Shown here one piece after another: positions 1 through 7,951 of a stretch of DNA of 64,000 nt. The notes under the pieces were generated by a model, which did no database searches, was not told the DNA's origin, and worked only from the letters and a program-made list of their open reading frames with translations. This DNA comes from a virus. The stretch's first letter is position 1. Every line of letters begins with the position of its first letter. A program made the position numbers and the translations under genes. The DNA is taken from IMG/VR virus record IMGVR_UViG_3300010399_000033, positions 46,244 to 110,243 of that record. One strand, 5' to 3'.

Positions 1-377
1 CAACCCCTCCACACGAAGACGCCGTCGACCGGCTCGTAGATCGGTAGACGCATTCTGCGCCATTCCTTGCCGATGTACATGAATGCGCGATGGATCTCGT
101 TGTTGCTGTCACGCACTTCGACCTCCTTGCGGTCGTAACTGCCCTCGATCCGGTCCAGTTCCGCGAACAGCAGGTCGGGGACCGAGTAAAGCTCGCCCGC
201 CACAGGATGCTTATGGCTGCTTTCGGGATCGTAGCGCACGACCGGGAAGCCGAGATCGTGCATGACGAACTGCTCGATCGTCTGGCATTCGCCGAGGAAC
301 TGCTTGTCAGGACCGGACAGCATGCGGTTCAGGCTGTATCCGCGCTTGAGCGATCCGTAGACAAAAAGCAATGGCAT
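1..377 (-). CDS. Gamma-glutamylcyclotransferase-like (GGCT/AIG2) protein, partial
   Basis: The gene runs off the left edge, so only its first 125 codons are visible. The N-terminus has FVYGSLKRG (residues 5-13), the substrate-binding YGSx loop of the GGCT/AIG2 fold. Residues 74-79 read LDRIEG; the Glu of this stretch is the usual catalytic acid/base. Family members release 5-oxoproline from gamma-glutamyl amines or act on related gamma-glutamyl linkages. The start is supported by an AAAGGA ribosome site. A second, more divergent GGCT-like gene lies at 4211-4924 beside an amidoligase, so the phage has at least two. The physiological substrate cannot be told from sequence. Confidence 0.8.
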   Translation of the reverse strand, partial: MPLLFVYGSLKRGYSLNRMLSGPDKQFLGECQTIEQFVMHDLGFPVVRYDPESSHKHPVAGELYSVPDLLFAELDRIEGSYDRKEVEVRDSNNEIHRAFMYIGKEWRRMRLPIYEPVDGVFVWRG

Positions 378-529
378 GGTGGCATCCTTTTGTTTGATCA
401 TGGTTGCAGGTCGAGACGCCTGTCATTCAGGGTATCAGCCCTATATCCTGTCCACGGGGTTAGCGCCGCGAGTTGACAGGCGGAAGTTTGCCTTCCGTGA
501 CAGGCGTCCGGATCTGCATCCCGGAGAAA

Positions 530-563
530 GACGCGCGCCCAGCTTTTGGACCGAGCGCGCGTC
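530..563 (-). terminator. Hairpin after leftward gene, possible terminator
   Basis: A perfect 9-bp inverted repeat GACGCGCGC/GCGCGCGTC (530-538 and 555-563, 16-nt loop) lies just past the stop of the leftward gene at 568. On the minus strand it is followed by TTTCTCC, a short imperfect U-tract. It may be an intrinsic terminator or a 3'-end stabiliser. The 378-529 stretch beyond it shows no convincing gene. Confidence 0.4.
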
Positions 564-567
564 AGAC

Positions 568-1101
568 TCAGTAGTCCTCGTCGTCCGGGTCTCCGAGCGG
601 ATCGTCCTCCTCGTCCTCCTCGTCCACACCCAGGACCTGCATTGGCAGCGGCGCTGGGAGGATCTGCGCAGCCGATCGAGGCGTCGACGGTGCGGGCGAG
701 GCGTCGATCGTGCGCCCCAGAAGGTTGAGCGTTTCGACGTAGGAGTCGTTGATCGGGTAGACCTTGATGCCGCGCCCGTCGGCGAAGCTGATGACCAGAA
801 CATCGGGGTTGGCGTTGCTCTGGTTCACCCCGGAGAGATGCGCTGGATAGACCGAGATCCGCCGACCATCAGGACGCGTGAACTCGACCAGGGTGCCGCC
901 AGCCTCGCGCAGGCGAGCGCAGACGTCAGTGTAGCTGACCGAGGTTTTGTAGCCACGACCGTTCTGCATGCGGATGATTACGCAGTTGCGGTCGTCGGCG
1001 CCGGGGCTGGGGTCGGGAGCGTTCGGCTCCAAAACACCCGCCACGTAGCTCGGGTGGACGTTCAGACGCGTCCCATCGGGACGATTGAATTCGACGAGCA
1101 T
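568..1101 (-). CDS. Hypothetical protein with internal tandem repeat and acidic tail
   Basis: 177 aa, not assigned to a family. It is built from two copies of a unit of about 65-70 residues. The first begins LVEFNRPDGTRLNVHPSYVAGV and the second, near residue 71, LVEFTRPDGRRISVYPAHLSGV (positions of key residues V-E-F-x-R-P-D-G and P-x-x-x-x-G-V match). Each unit later contains a strand-like segment with NGRG or DGRG. The last 30 residues are almost all Asp/Glu. A duplicated small beta domain with a flexible acidic tail is the simplest reading. The start has a strong AGGAGG site. It is the most downstream full gene before the GGCT-like gene. Confidence 0.75.
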   Translation of the reverse strand: MLVEFNRPDGTRLNVHPSYVAGVLEPNAPDPSPGADDRNCVIIRMQNGRGYKTSVSYTDVCARLREAGGTLVEFTRPDGRRISVYPAHLSGVNQSNANPDVLVISFADGRGIKVYPINDSYVETLNLLGRTIDASPAPSTPRSAAQILPAPLPMQVLGVDEEDEEDDPLGDPDDEDY

Positions 1102-1159
1102 GGTTGTTCCTCCTATCTGCGTCGAATGATGGTGCCGATCGCACCGCGAGCAGCTCCGC

Positions 1160-1432
1160 TTAGGAAGCTGCTGACGCTGCGGTCATGGCTAGTGCTTTGA
1201 TCGCCTCTTTCAAATCGGCAGCCTCCTGCCGCCATGCTCTCGCCTCATGCTCCTTGTGGATAACCCAAAAACGAAGCTTGAGCGCAAGTGGATTGACAAG
1301 CTGCCCATTCACCCAGCAAGCCTCGAGACGCGGGCGAAAGTGCGTAGCAACCGCTTCGCTGCCCTCGGCGAGAAGCTCCAAACTGTCGACCTGCTCCTGC
1401 AGCTTGTCGGCCAATGATTTTTCCGTGCTCAT
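1160..1432 (-). CDS. Hypothetical small helical protein
   Basis: 90 aa, mostly helical and charged. It begins MSTEKSLADKLQEQVDSLELL and ends in an Ala-rich tail. The start at 1432 is chosen because it overlaps the stop of the gene at 1429-1578 by four bases (ATGA), the usual coupling here; a longer reading from 1522 would cover that gene. The mid-part contains LRFWVIHKEHEARAW, with a W-x-I-H-K-E-H core, but no known family is recognised. Confidence 0.6.
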   Translation of the reverse strand: MSTEKSLADKLQEQVDSLELLAEGSEAVATHFRPRLEACWVNGQLVNPLALKLRFWVIHKEHEARAWRQEAADLKEAIKALAMTAASAAS

Positions 1433-1578
1433 TTGTGGACCCATCCAATGTTGATCGAACCGTCGAGGCCTCGCGTGAACCGCACGCCGTTGCGAACGTA
1501 GCAGCAGGTGCCCTGCCGCCAATGGATCATCTTCCGGAACGTCTGAAACGCGCGTTGGTATTCGCCACGCCTGATCAT
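1429..1578 (-). CDS. Very small hypothetical protein
   Basis: 49 aa, beginning MIRRGEYQRAFQTFRKMIHW. It is below the length usually called but has an ideal ribosome site (AAAGGAGA, 8 nt before ATG) and a four-base stop/start overlap with the next gene, both strong signs of a real gene. It is basic and contains a C-C-Y-V segment at mid-length. The function is unknown. Confidence 0.6.
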   Translation of the reverse strand: MIRRGEYQRAFQTFRKMIHWRQGTCCYVRNGVRFTRGLDGSINIGWVHK

Positions 1579-1591
1579 GACTGGTCTCCTT

Positions 1592-1813
1592 TTACAGTCC
1601 ATATGACTGCGCGAGCAACTCTGCTTGTCGGGGATCGCGGACCGCGGCGACGCTGCCGGCGATGGCGAGCACGCGAAAGCGGGTGGTGGATAAGCTGTCG
1701 AGCGTGCCGCCGCTTTCGCAGCGCATGTACGCCTCGACGTGGCGGGGGTCGATCTTGGGCAGTGGTGGGATGATGCCCAAGATCTGCTGCTGGTATGCCG
1801 ATTTGTGTGCCAT
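1592..1813 (-). CDS. Hypothetical protein
   Basis: 73 aa, starting MAHKSAYQQQILGI. This start overlaps the previous stop by one base (TGATG). Upstream codons in the same frame would lie inside the neighbouring gene and were rejected. The sequence is rich in P and short helices (IDPRHVEAYMRCES). No family is recognised. Confidence 0.6.
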   Translation of the reverse strand: MAHKSAYQQQILGIIPPLPKIDPRHVEAYMRCESGGTLDSLSTTRFRVLAIAGSVAAVRDPRQAELLAQSYGL

Positions 1814-2013
1814 CACTGCACCGTCTCGTCGACGAAGGGGATGGAAAACCGCTTGGCGTATTTTGCGGCGTGCTTCCGCAAACCGGGGAGTGACTTGCCG
1901 GTTCGGTACGGAAAGCTCTCGATCACGGTGGATCCGCTCTTGGTCTCCGGAGCGAACACGCGCAATTGGATGTGCGTCGCTGTCCGCTGCAGCACGATTT
2001 TGGTGGGGGTCAT
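1813..2013 (-). CDS. Hypothetical protein, first gene of leftward unit
   Basis: 66 aa, starting MTPTKIVLQRTATHIQLRV. The start at 2013 is set by the leftward promoter at 2040-2068, whose predicted transcript begins about 20 nt upstream; the longer reading from 2148 would begin upstream of the promoter. A GGAG site precedes the ATG. The protein looks like a small beta-strand domain with a basic C-terminal half (LPGLRKHAAKYAKRFSI). The function is unknown. Confidence 0.6.
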   Translation of the reverse strand: MTPTKIVLQRTATHIQLRVFAPETKSGSTVIESFPYRTGKSLPGLRKHAAKYAKRFSIPFVDETVQ

Positions 2014-2039
2014 TGCCGATCTCCATTTCGATGGAAACG

Positions 2040-2068
2040 AGCATAAGCTAGAGAAAAATGGATTGCAA
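2040..2068 (-). promoter_or_regulatory. Leftward sigma70-like promoter
   Basis: On the minus strand, TTGCAA (2068-2063), a 17-nt spacer and TATGCT (2045-2040) fit a host sigma70 promoter. It would start transcription near 2033 and serve the small genes from 2013 leftward. It lies in an AT-rich gap and faces away from the promoter at 2138. Confidence 0.6.
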
Positions 2069-2137
2069 GAACTATTTTTGTGCATATTCCCATACCATGT
2101 CATTGATTTTGCTATGCTTTCGTGTCGCACAATTCCC

Positions 2138-2166
2138 TTGACATCCATTTCGTGAGCCGATATTCA
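2138..2166 (+). promoter_or_regulatory. Rightward sigma70-like promoter
   Basis: A consensus -35 TTGACA (2138-2143), exactly 17 nt, then TATTCA (2161-2166). It lies 48 nt upstream of the gene at 2214 and should drive the amidoligase operon. With the promoter at 2040-2068 it forms a divergent early control region. Confidence 0.65.
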
Positions 2167-2213
2167 TTGCCACATCGGCTCAGACGGAGCCTTTTCCGAA
2201 GGGGCACTTCCCA

Positions 2214-2513
2214 ATGACAGACAATCGTCCCGGCATCGTCTTGTGGCGTGACCGCGAGGCGGGGTGTTGGATGCGGACCGATCGCGGCGCGTCCATCCGC
2301 GATGACGTCACATCCAATATGGCGTACTCCAGCGCTGAAAAGGCGGGAGACGTGGCGCGGATAGTGATGAGGGCCAATCCCGGAACGCGCGTGGGTATCA
2401 AGTCTTGTGAGTTCGGCCCGATGACTGTTGCTTATTGCATCCGCAATGGCTATGGCGACGTTCTGTGGATGCAAGCACGCCAGCTGTTTGAGGCTATTCC
2501 CAATGTCCGATAA
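2214..2513 (+). CDS. Hypothetical protein, first gene of amidoligase operon
   Basis: 99 aa. It opens with IVLWRDREAGCWMRTDRG, a compact beta-type start, and ends with a short helix. It is the first gene after the promoter at 2138-2166 and overlaps the next gene by 11 nt. No family is recognised. Its position suggests co-expression with the zinc-finger protein, amidoligase and GGCT-like genes downstream. Confidence 0.65.
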   Translation: MTDNRPGIVLWRDREAGCWMRTDRGASIRDDVTSNMAYSSAEKAGDVARIVMRANPGTRVGIKSCEFGPMTVAYCIRNGYGDVLWMQARQLFEAIPNVR

Positions 2514-2988
2514 AACCACATGCCAGATCTGCGCGCGGCGGATCAAGGCCGCCAAGGGCGTGATTGCTCACCATGGGTACAAGCGGCCCGGTGGTGGATG
2601 GCAGACCGGCTCATGCTTCGGCGCACGGCACCTTCCCTACGAGGTTTCGTGCGACGTCATTCCGCTTGCGATCGCAAATACTGAGCGGCAGCGGGAAAGG
2701 ACGGTCGCCGCGTTGGAAAAGCTGCGCACGTCGCCGCCGGATAGGATGTCATACATCAAAAGGGGGTATGACGCGAGCTACCGACAGACTCAAACTCTGG
2801 TCGAGGTCCCTCGACCGGATGGCTTCGATCCCAAGACCTGTCGGAATAACTTCATTTCCGGGTCTTATGTGGGCCTCTATCTTAGCGCCATCAAGGACGA
2901 TGAATTCGCTATCCAGGACATGACCGCATTTTTGAAGTATCTCAATGAGCGCCTCGCCAACTGGAAACCGGTGAGGACTGGGGGCTGA
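2503..2988 (+). CDS. Conserved phage protein with N-terminal CxxC motif
   Basis: 161 aa. The N-terminus has TCQICARRIKAAKGVIAHHG, followed by a W-Q-T-G-S-C-F-G-A-R segment. This Cys/His-rich block resembles a conserved phage hypothetical family that I recall but cannot name; metal binding by the Cys and His residues is plausible. The rest is helical. The start at 2503 is preferred over 2428 because GAGG precedes it and the upstream codons do not match the family. Confidence 0.7.
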   Translation: MSDKTTCQICARRIKAAKGVIAHHGYKRPGGGWQTGSCFGARHLPYEVSCDVIPLAIANTERQRERTVAALEKLRTSPPDRMSYIKRGYDASYRQTQTLVEVPRPDGFDPKTCRNNFISGSYVGLYLSAIKDDEFAIQDMTAFLKYLNERLANWKPVRTGG

Positions 2989-2990
2989 CA

Positions 2991-4214
2991 ATGGCGAACA
3001 CCACCCTTGGACGTACCTTCGGTGTCGAGATTGAGTGCGTCTCCAATCTGGCACGCAGCGAGTTGGCGCAACGCATCAGCCATGCCGGCGTCGACTGCCA
3101 ATCAGAAAGCCTTTCGCATCACACGCGGGACTATTGGCGTGTGACCACTGACGGATCCGTGGGCGCGAGCGGAATAGAGATCGTATCTCCGGTGCTGAAC
3201 TGGACGCGCGGGCCCGAGGAGATCATGCGAGTGTGCGAGGTGCTCCGCGCCGCCGGATGCCGTGTCAATCCGCAGTGTGGACTGCATGTGCATGTCGGTG
3301 TTCGGCATCCGTCGACGTCGTGGTCCACTCCCATGGCAAAGCGGCTGCCGCTGGCATACGCGCGAGCAGAGCATGTGATCGACAAGTGGATGCCACCGTC
3401 TCGGCGCGGCGACAGCAACTACTACTGTCGCTCGCTGGCGCAGAGGCTGAAGCAGCATAGGGTCCTGGAGGCGAACAGCCCTCGCGATGTCATTGTGGCG
3501 GCACGTATGATACACGACTACGCCAACCGCGGTAACCGGTATGTCAAGCTCAATATGATACCGGTCTACGATTACGGCACTGTCGAGTTCCGGCAGCATA
3601 GCGGCACGCTCGACGACACGAAGGTGATCCAGTGGGCGAAGTTTTGCCTGCGCTTCGTGGACGCGGCGGCAAGCTACGTGCCGCCAGCGCAGACCGAGGC
3701 ACCCGCGCCTGCAGCAGCTACTACGCAGACGCTGGCGGCTGGAACTACGCCGCGACGTCCACGTAGCGGCACCGCGCGTGCTGTCATATTCGACATGCTG
3801 ACCCGTCCGGAGGGATGCACCACACGCGAGGTTCTCGACGCCACTGGGTGGCGACAGGTGTCGGTGCTTGGCACCGCTAACCAGATGGGCCTGACTGTCC
3901 GCACCGTGCGCGTGCGCGAGACTTACGGCGCGAGGACGCGCAGCGTTCTGCGGTTCTATGCCGACTTGCTTGCGCCTATGTTCCAGGCCGCAGTGCAATC
4001 TACCCTGGAAATGGCTGTCGCTCCTCCGCTGCTGCCCATGACGTTCACGCAAGACGAGCTGTTTGAATACCTCGGAATGCCGGACGACGAGCGACTCTAC
4101 TGGACAACACGAGCGCGGCGCCTGGCTACGATCGAGCAGGGAGCGTCAAACCCCTCGGCGGTTGGAATGACTGACGACAGTTACAGAGCATACGCACAGG
4201 AGGCGATGTCATGA
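2991..4214 (+). CDS. Amidoligase-family protein (ATP-dependent carboxylate-amine ligase type)
   Basis: 407 aa. Residues 1-230 carry the amidoligase (Amidoligase_2-like) pattern: FGVEIE (10-15), DGS (54-56), EIVSP (63-67), CGLHVHV (96-102) and GTVEFRQHSGT (196-206). These families share the glutamine-synthetase-like fold and are predicted to form amide or peptide bonds with ATP. Residues about 255-320 look like a winged-helix domain (MLTRPEGCTTREVLDATGW), possibly DNA-binding. The gene overlaps the GGCT-like gene by four bases; amidoligase-GGCT pairing is a recognised conserved neighbourhood. The substrate is unknown. Confidence 0.85.
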   Translation: MANTTLGRTFGVEIECVSNLARSELAQRISHAGVDCQSESLSHHTRDYWRVTTDGSVGASGIEIVSPVLNWTRGPEEIMRVCEVLRAAGCRVNPQCGLHVHVGVRHPSTSWSTPMAKRLPLAYARAEHVIDKWMPPSRRGDSNYYCRSLAQRLKQHRVLEANSPRDVIVAARMIHDYANRGNRYVKLNMIPVYDYGTVEFRQHSGTLDDTKVIQWAKFCLRFVDAAASYVPPAQTEAPAPAAATTQTLAAGTTPRRPRSGTARAVIFDMLTRPEGCTTREVLDATGWRQVSVLGTANQMGLTVRTVRVRETYGARTRSVLRFYADLLAPMFQAAVQSTLEMAVAPPLLPMTFTQDELFEYLGMPDDERLYWTTRARRLATIEQGASNPSAVGMTDDSYRAYAQEAMS

Positions 4215-4924
4215 GCAAGGTGATCATCCGGCGCGGCGCCAAGACAACCAGCAAAACAAAGAAGCGTCCCACCACAGAGTTCAGGCGAACGTTGAACGCT
4301 CCTGCGGTGAAGCGGCCGAAGCCAACTATCCTGTATATGGCCTACGGATCCAACCTGCACATTCGCAGCATGATGCGGAGGTGCCCCGACGCCGAACCGA
4401 TCGGGACACGCATGCTCAACAATGCGCGCCTGGTGTTCCGTGGCGTCGCGGATTTGGCATTCGAGCCTGACCACTTGGCGCCCGTGGCGCTGTGGAATAT
4501 CTCGACACGCGATGAAGCATCGCTCGACGGATACGAGGGCGTGTCGGCTGGGATCTATGGGCGCTACTGGATCCCGCTTGGCGGCGGATACCGCGGCCGC
4601 AGGGCGCTGGTCTATCTGATGCACGACACCGGGATCTTCCCGCCGTCTGCACACTACGTGTCAACGATCCGCGATGGATACCGCAACTTCCGTCTGGATC
4701 AAAGCTTTCTGGACGAGGCGATCGCGCACAGCTATGACCAAAAGACCCCAACGACTCACACACGAGATCGACGCGGGCGGCAGCGCGCACTGCGCCAACC
4801 GCTGGTCGAGATGCCGGAGGAGGTCGCGCTGGCGCGGTTGGACAGTGTCCAGCTGTTCCAGCAGACGCAGAAGTTCCCGTTCCAACTGACGTATGATGCT
4901 GCAGTCGAGATCATAGAGGAGTGA
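4211..4924 (+). CDS. Gamma-glutamylcyclotransferase-like protein
   Basis: 237 aa. A basic 35-residue leader precedes the GGCT core: YMAYGSNL (42-49) and LDGYEG (105-110), whose Glu is the expected catalytic residue, then a Y-x-R-Y-W strand. It overlaps the amidoligase by four bases (ATGA), so the two are probably made together. In such pairs the ligase may form a gamma-glutamyl or similar amide link and the GGCT-like enzyme may cleave or cyclise it (inference). The C-terminal 70 residues are helical and unassigned. Confidence 0.82.
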   Translation: MSKVIIRRGAKTTSKTKKRPTTEFRRTLNAPAVKRPKPTILYMAYGSNLHIRSMMRRCPDAEPIGTRMLNNARLVFRGVADLAFEPDHLAPVALWNISTRDEASLDGYEGVSAGIYGRYWIPLGGGYRGRRALVYLMHDTGIFPPSAHYVSTIRDGYRNFRLDQSFLDEAIAHSYDQKTPTTHTRDRRGRQRALRQPLVEMPEEVALARLDSVQLFQQTQKFPFQLTYDAAVEIIEE

Positions 4925-4929
4925 CGTCC

Positions 4930-5256
4930 ATGTCCGATCGAACCAAAAGGATGACCGAGCCGCCCCCGTGCATGCTGCCTGACGGCACGCTGAACGTGGT
5001 GGATCCGCTCGACGTCGCAATACACATGTGCGAGAACTGGGAAAAGCAGCGCCGCACAACCAAGAAGGAGAAAGTCATGGATCCGAATGCATGCCTTCTG
5101 CAGCTGCTGCAGGCAATCGAGGCGCGTAGGTGGGGCGAGGCGCGTGAGTCTCTTTCCCACATGGAGCAGTGGATCCAGAACGGCGGGTTTCAGGGGGCTG
5201 GCATCGCTGCAGCATCAGCCGCAGTCTATAAAGTGATTTGGGATAAGAAAGGATGA
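4930..5256 (+). CDS. Hypothetical protein sharing an N-terminal motif with the 32502 gene
   Basis: 108 aa. The start at 4930 has GAGGAG eight bases before it; a GTG at 4921 overlaps the upstream stop but lacks spacing. The N-terminal stretch PPPCMLPDGTLNVV is nearly repeated in the protein at 32502 (PPPGMLPDGTLNVV), with 23 identical bases in the DNA. The C-terminal half is helical (LLQLLQAIEARRWGEARE). The function is unknown; the shared motif suggests recombination or a common peptide signal. Confidence 0.65.
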   Translation: MSDRTKRMTEPPPCMLPDGTLNVVDPLDVAIHMCENWEKQRRTTKKEKVMDPNACLLQLLQAIEARRWGEARESLSHMEQWIQNGGFQGAGIAAASAAVYKVIWDKKG

Positions 5257-5259
5257 CTT

Positions 5260-5568
5260 ATGTCGGAGGAACGACAGAAGGTGCTGAACCGGGCGCGGCG
5301 TGTGCTGGCGCTGATTGAAGCGAACGCAAAACAAGCCACGCCGGGCCCGTGGGATATCAGCCATGGGCACGTCTTCAAAGGCGAGGAAAAGAATGGAAAG
5401 TGGCATGCGTATGACATCGCGTGTCAGCCATGGGAGCGCAGCCAGTGCGTTTACGGCGTGAACCCGGACAACAAGCGCGACCGCAATGTGCGGCACATCG
5501 CGACCTGTCATCCCAAGGCCATGCAGCAGTTGGGTCGACGATCTGCGCGAGCTGCTGCCCCGAACTGA
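5260..5568 (+). CDS. Ea22-like hypothetical phage protein, possibly frameshifted
   Basis: 102 aa. The segment ALIEANAKQATPGPWDI is typical of Ea22-like or similar small phage proteins found in early regions. The last residues (QLGRRSARAAAPN) look out of character. In the +1 frame the same DNA reads WVDDLRELLPRTE, which would fit the helical end of such proteins, so a frame change near 5530 is possible. The stop lies 19 nt before the next gene. Confidence 0.6.
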   Translation: MSEERQKVLNRARRVLALIEANAKQATPGPWDISHGHVFKGEEKNGKWHAYDIACQPWERSQCVYGVNPDNKRDRNVRHIATCHPKAMQQLGRRSARAAAPN

Positions 5569-5587
5569 AACTGGAGGAAAAGAAGTC

Positions 5588-5899
5588 ATGAGCCGATTGT
5601 TTGGATGGAGCCTGCCACCGGGGTGCTCGACGCTCCCCGGCGAGGAGGACGAGGGCCCCTGCGACGTCTGCAAGAAGGCTGTCGACGATTGCATCTGCGA
5701 TGAGTGTCCGACGTGCGAGGCACAGGGCGATCCGAAGTGTTTTCGCGAGCATGGTCTGCGCCTGACGCGCGAGCAAGTGGTGTCCCGTCTTGAGGCCGAG
5801 GCGTACGAACTGCAGGAACGCCTTGACGGCGTTCGGGCGGAGGCAAGCCGTGTGCGTAATGGCGGAGAGTTCCTCGACTGGCTTCCGCGGTCGGGGTGA
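5588..5899 (+). CDS. Cys-rich hypothetical phage protein
   Basis: 103 aa with a strong GGAGGA site. It contains a dense Cys block: CDVCKKAVDDCICDECPTC followed by GDPKCFREHGL. This pattern (CxxC, CxC, CxxC, then GDPxC) resembles a conserved phage protein and probably binds zinc. The C-terminal half is a charged helix. Its role is not known. It sits among small early genes. Confidence 0.7.
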   Translation: MSRLFGWSLPPGCSTLPGEEDEGPCDVCKKAVDDCICDECPTCEAQGDPKCFREHGLRLTREQVVSRLEAEAYELQERLDGVRAEASRVRNGGEFLDWLPRSG

Positions 5900-5902
5900 G
5901 TC

Positions 5903-6148
5903 ATGCGGTTCGTGTGCAAGGGACTGCGTACGGTCCGAGCGGGACCGAGTGTCCGCAACGCAGATGACGCCGGCCGGGTGTTCGCTCACCGGCTGGCGTC
6001 CAAGATGTTCGGACGCCATGCGCGCTGCCTGTCGATTTCACGGGTGCGGGGAATGCGCCCCGCCACTTACATGGTGGAGATCGGAAACAGCCGAATGCGC
6101 GCGACCGAGATCATTCGCGTCGAGGTGCGATACGGGAGGGAAGAATGA
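5903..6148 (+). CDS. Small basic hypothetical protein
   Basis: 81 aa, rich in Arg (RFVCKGLRTVRAGPSVRN at the start). The middle resembles a helix with A-x-R-L-A-S-K followed by two strands (ATYMVEIGN, IIRVEVRYG). It overlaps the next gene by four bases. No family is recognised. Confidence 0.55.
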   Translation: MRFVCKGLRTVRAGPSVRNADDAGRVFAHRLASKMFGRHARCLSISRVRGMRPATYMVEIGNSRMRATEIIRVEVRYGREE

Positions 6149-6429
6149 AAGTCTATGAGATGATGAACCTGGACGGAGTGAACGCCTGCATGGTGGCTGC
6201 GAAAAATCTGAAAGAAGCGGCCGAGCTTATGGACATTACGCCGTATCAAATGCGCCGCATGGGCTGGAGGTACGCGTCAGACGCCACCACTGATCAGAGC
6301 ACGCTTGACGCCGCGTCCACTGCTCTGGCCAAGCCAGGTGTGCGCTTGTATCGACCGGTCACGCCCCGCGCCGAACCGTGGCGCGAGGAGCGCTACTTGC
6401 GCGAGGAGCTGTATCGCCGTCCAAGATAG
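6145..6429 (+). CDS. Hypothetical protein, paralogue of the 14530 gene
   Basis: 94 aa. The core AAKNLKEAAELMDITPYQMR and the later PGVRLYRP match the protein at 14530-14763 (KTQAEAAQLFGESVYHFR, HGVRLYP), so both belong to one small phage family that seems to combine a short helix-turn-helix-like element with a strand. It is the last gene of the rightward unit and overlaps the convergent helicase gene by 71 bp, so the two transcripts are antisense at their 3' ends. Confidence 0.6.
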   Translation: MKVYEMMNLDGVNACMVAAKNLKEAAELMDITPYQMRRMGWRYASDATTDQSTLDAASTALAKPGVRLYRPVTPRAEPWREERYLREELYRRPR

Positions 6430-7951
6430 CGTGCATCTGCTCCTGGCCCTCGCGCACGAACTCCAGCACCTTCTCGTCATTGGTGTCCTCGGTGACCAAG
6501 TCGTACAAGAACACGTGCTCATGTGCGGAGCCCTGCCGCCGGATGCGGCCTTCGCACTGCGCACGGACCGTGCTCGACACCGGCGACTCATAGAAGAAAC
6601 CGTACTTCGCAATCTGGATGTTCAGGCCGGCGCCGAACAAGTTCTGCAGCAGCATGACCCGGCGCCGATCGTCGTTGACAAAGGACAGCAGCTCCTGATC
6701 GCTGCGTTTCGCCCTTCCCGCCAGATGGCTATATCCGATCTTCAGTCGTTTGAGCTGCTCGGCGATCCGCGCCGCGGACCAGGTGAACTCGTAGAAGATT
6801 ACACACTTGTGCTCGTCGACGACGCCCTCCACCAGCGACATCAGCATTTCAAGCTTCGGGTTCTCGTCGAAGGCAAACTGCGCTCGCGTCCCCGTATCGT
6901 CGTCGCTGTAGCCGACAAATCCGGACGAGATCTGCCGCAGGCGTAGGAACGCGTTCTTGCTCTCCTGAATACTGCCGCGCCCGTTCTTCCACAGCTCCCA
7001 GGCGCGTTTGTAATGCGTCTGCGCATCGGTCGGCAGCTGGATGTATTTCTTGATCATGCTGCATGCCGGAAGATCGGCTTCGTTGGCGCGGATGCGGATG
7101 GACCGGTGATTCAGGACCCGGCGCAGTTCCGGCATCATCTGCTTTCGGAAATTGTACTCGCGTCCGCCCCAATAGTTGTCCTTGGCTGAGAAGAACACGT
7201 CGCGGAAGAACCCGAGCGTCTTGCCCAAAGTCTCGCCGTTGTCGACCAGGAACATCTGCGACCACACCCGCTCGACGTTTCGACCGAACGGCGTTCCTGA
7301 CAGAGCGAAGACCAATTGCGCGGTCTGGCCCAGCTTGCGGCTGATGCGGAAGGGAAGCGTCTTCTTGTTGGCGCAGTTCTGCGACTCGTCGATCACCAGC
7401 CCGGACGTCAGTCGAGAAAGCTTAGTGATCTTGCCGCGCTTCGGAACCACACGCAGCTTCTTGCTCTTGCTTTTGCCCTTTCGTCCGTCGCGGCCGAGGT
7501 CGCCCACCAGCCGCGCCATGCCGCCGTAAGTCTCAATCATCAGGAGCGCATCATCGCCGTGCTCCTCGATCTGTGCCCACTTGTCGCGAGACGAGCCGCG
7601 AAGCACCAGGTATGGCAGGTGAGGCATGTGCTTCTCGATCTCACGCTGCCACTCGGCCTTGTTTGGCTTGCGCGGGACGAGCACGATCACTGGGATGCGC
7701 AGATGGTTGACTAGCGCCAGCATGACGAAAGTTTTGCCCGTTCCCGTCGCCGCCCATAGGGCGAACCGGCGTGTGCGCAGGCAGATGAGGAACATGACCT
7801 TCTGGTGCCGGCGCATGCGGCGCCACACATCGGGGTCGACCTTATGCTTTCGCGCCAGCCGGTCGAGCTGGACGGCGCTGAGTCGCTGGTAGACTCGCCA
7901 GTCGTCGCGCTCCTTCTCCAGGAACGCGCGGATGATGCGCTCTGGTGTCAT
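6359..7951 (-). CDS. SF2 DEAD/SNF2-like helicase
   Basis: 530 aa. It has the superfamily 2 motifs in order: Walker A ATGTGKT (68-74), a DESQ Walker B box in LVIDESQN (about residue 190), motif III LSGTPFG, and motif VI QCEGRIRRQGS near the C-terminus. This order and the Arg-finger sequence fit a DNA translocase or recombination helicase of phage type. The start at 7951 overlaps the upstream stop by one base. It belongs to the leftward replication operon with DnaB and ThyX. A role in replication, repair or branch migration is inferred. Confidence 0.88.
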   Translation of the reverse strand: MTPERIIRAFLEKERDDWRVYQRLSAVQLDRLARKHKVDPDVWRRMRRHQKVMFLICLRTRRFALWAATGTGKTFVMLALVNHLRIPVIVLVPRKPNKAEWQREIEKHMPHLPYLVLRGSSRDKWAQIEEHGDDALLMIETYGGMARLVGDLGRDGRKGKSKSKKLRVVPKRGKITKLSRLTSGLVIDESQNCANKKTLPFRISRKLGQTAQLVFALSGTPFGRNVERVWSQMFLVDNGETLGKTLGFFRDVFFSAKDNYWGGREYNFRKQMMPELRRVLNHRSIRIRANEADLPACSMIKKYIQLPTDAQTHYKRAWELWKNGRGSIQESKNAFLRLRQISSGFVGYSDDDTGTRAQFAFDENPKLEMLMSLVEGVVDEHKCVIFYEFTWSAARIAEQLKRLKIGYSHLAGRAKRSDQELLSFVNDDRRRVMLLQNLFGAGLNIQIAKYGFFYESPVSSTVRAQCEGRIRRQGSAHEHVFLYDLVTEDTNDEKVLEFVREGQEQMHAILDGDTAPRASSAPRATVRRGA

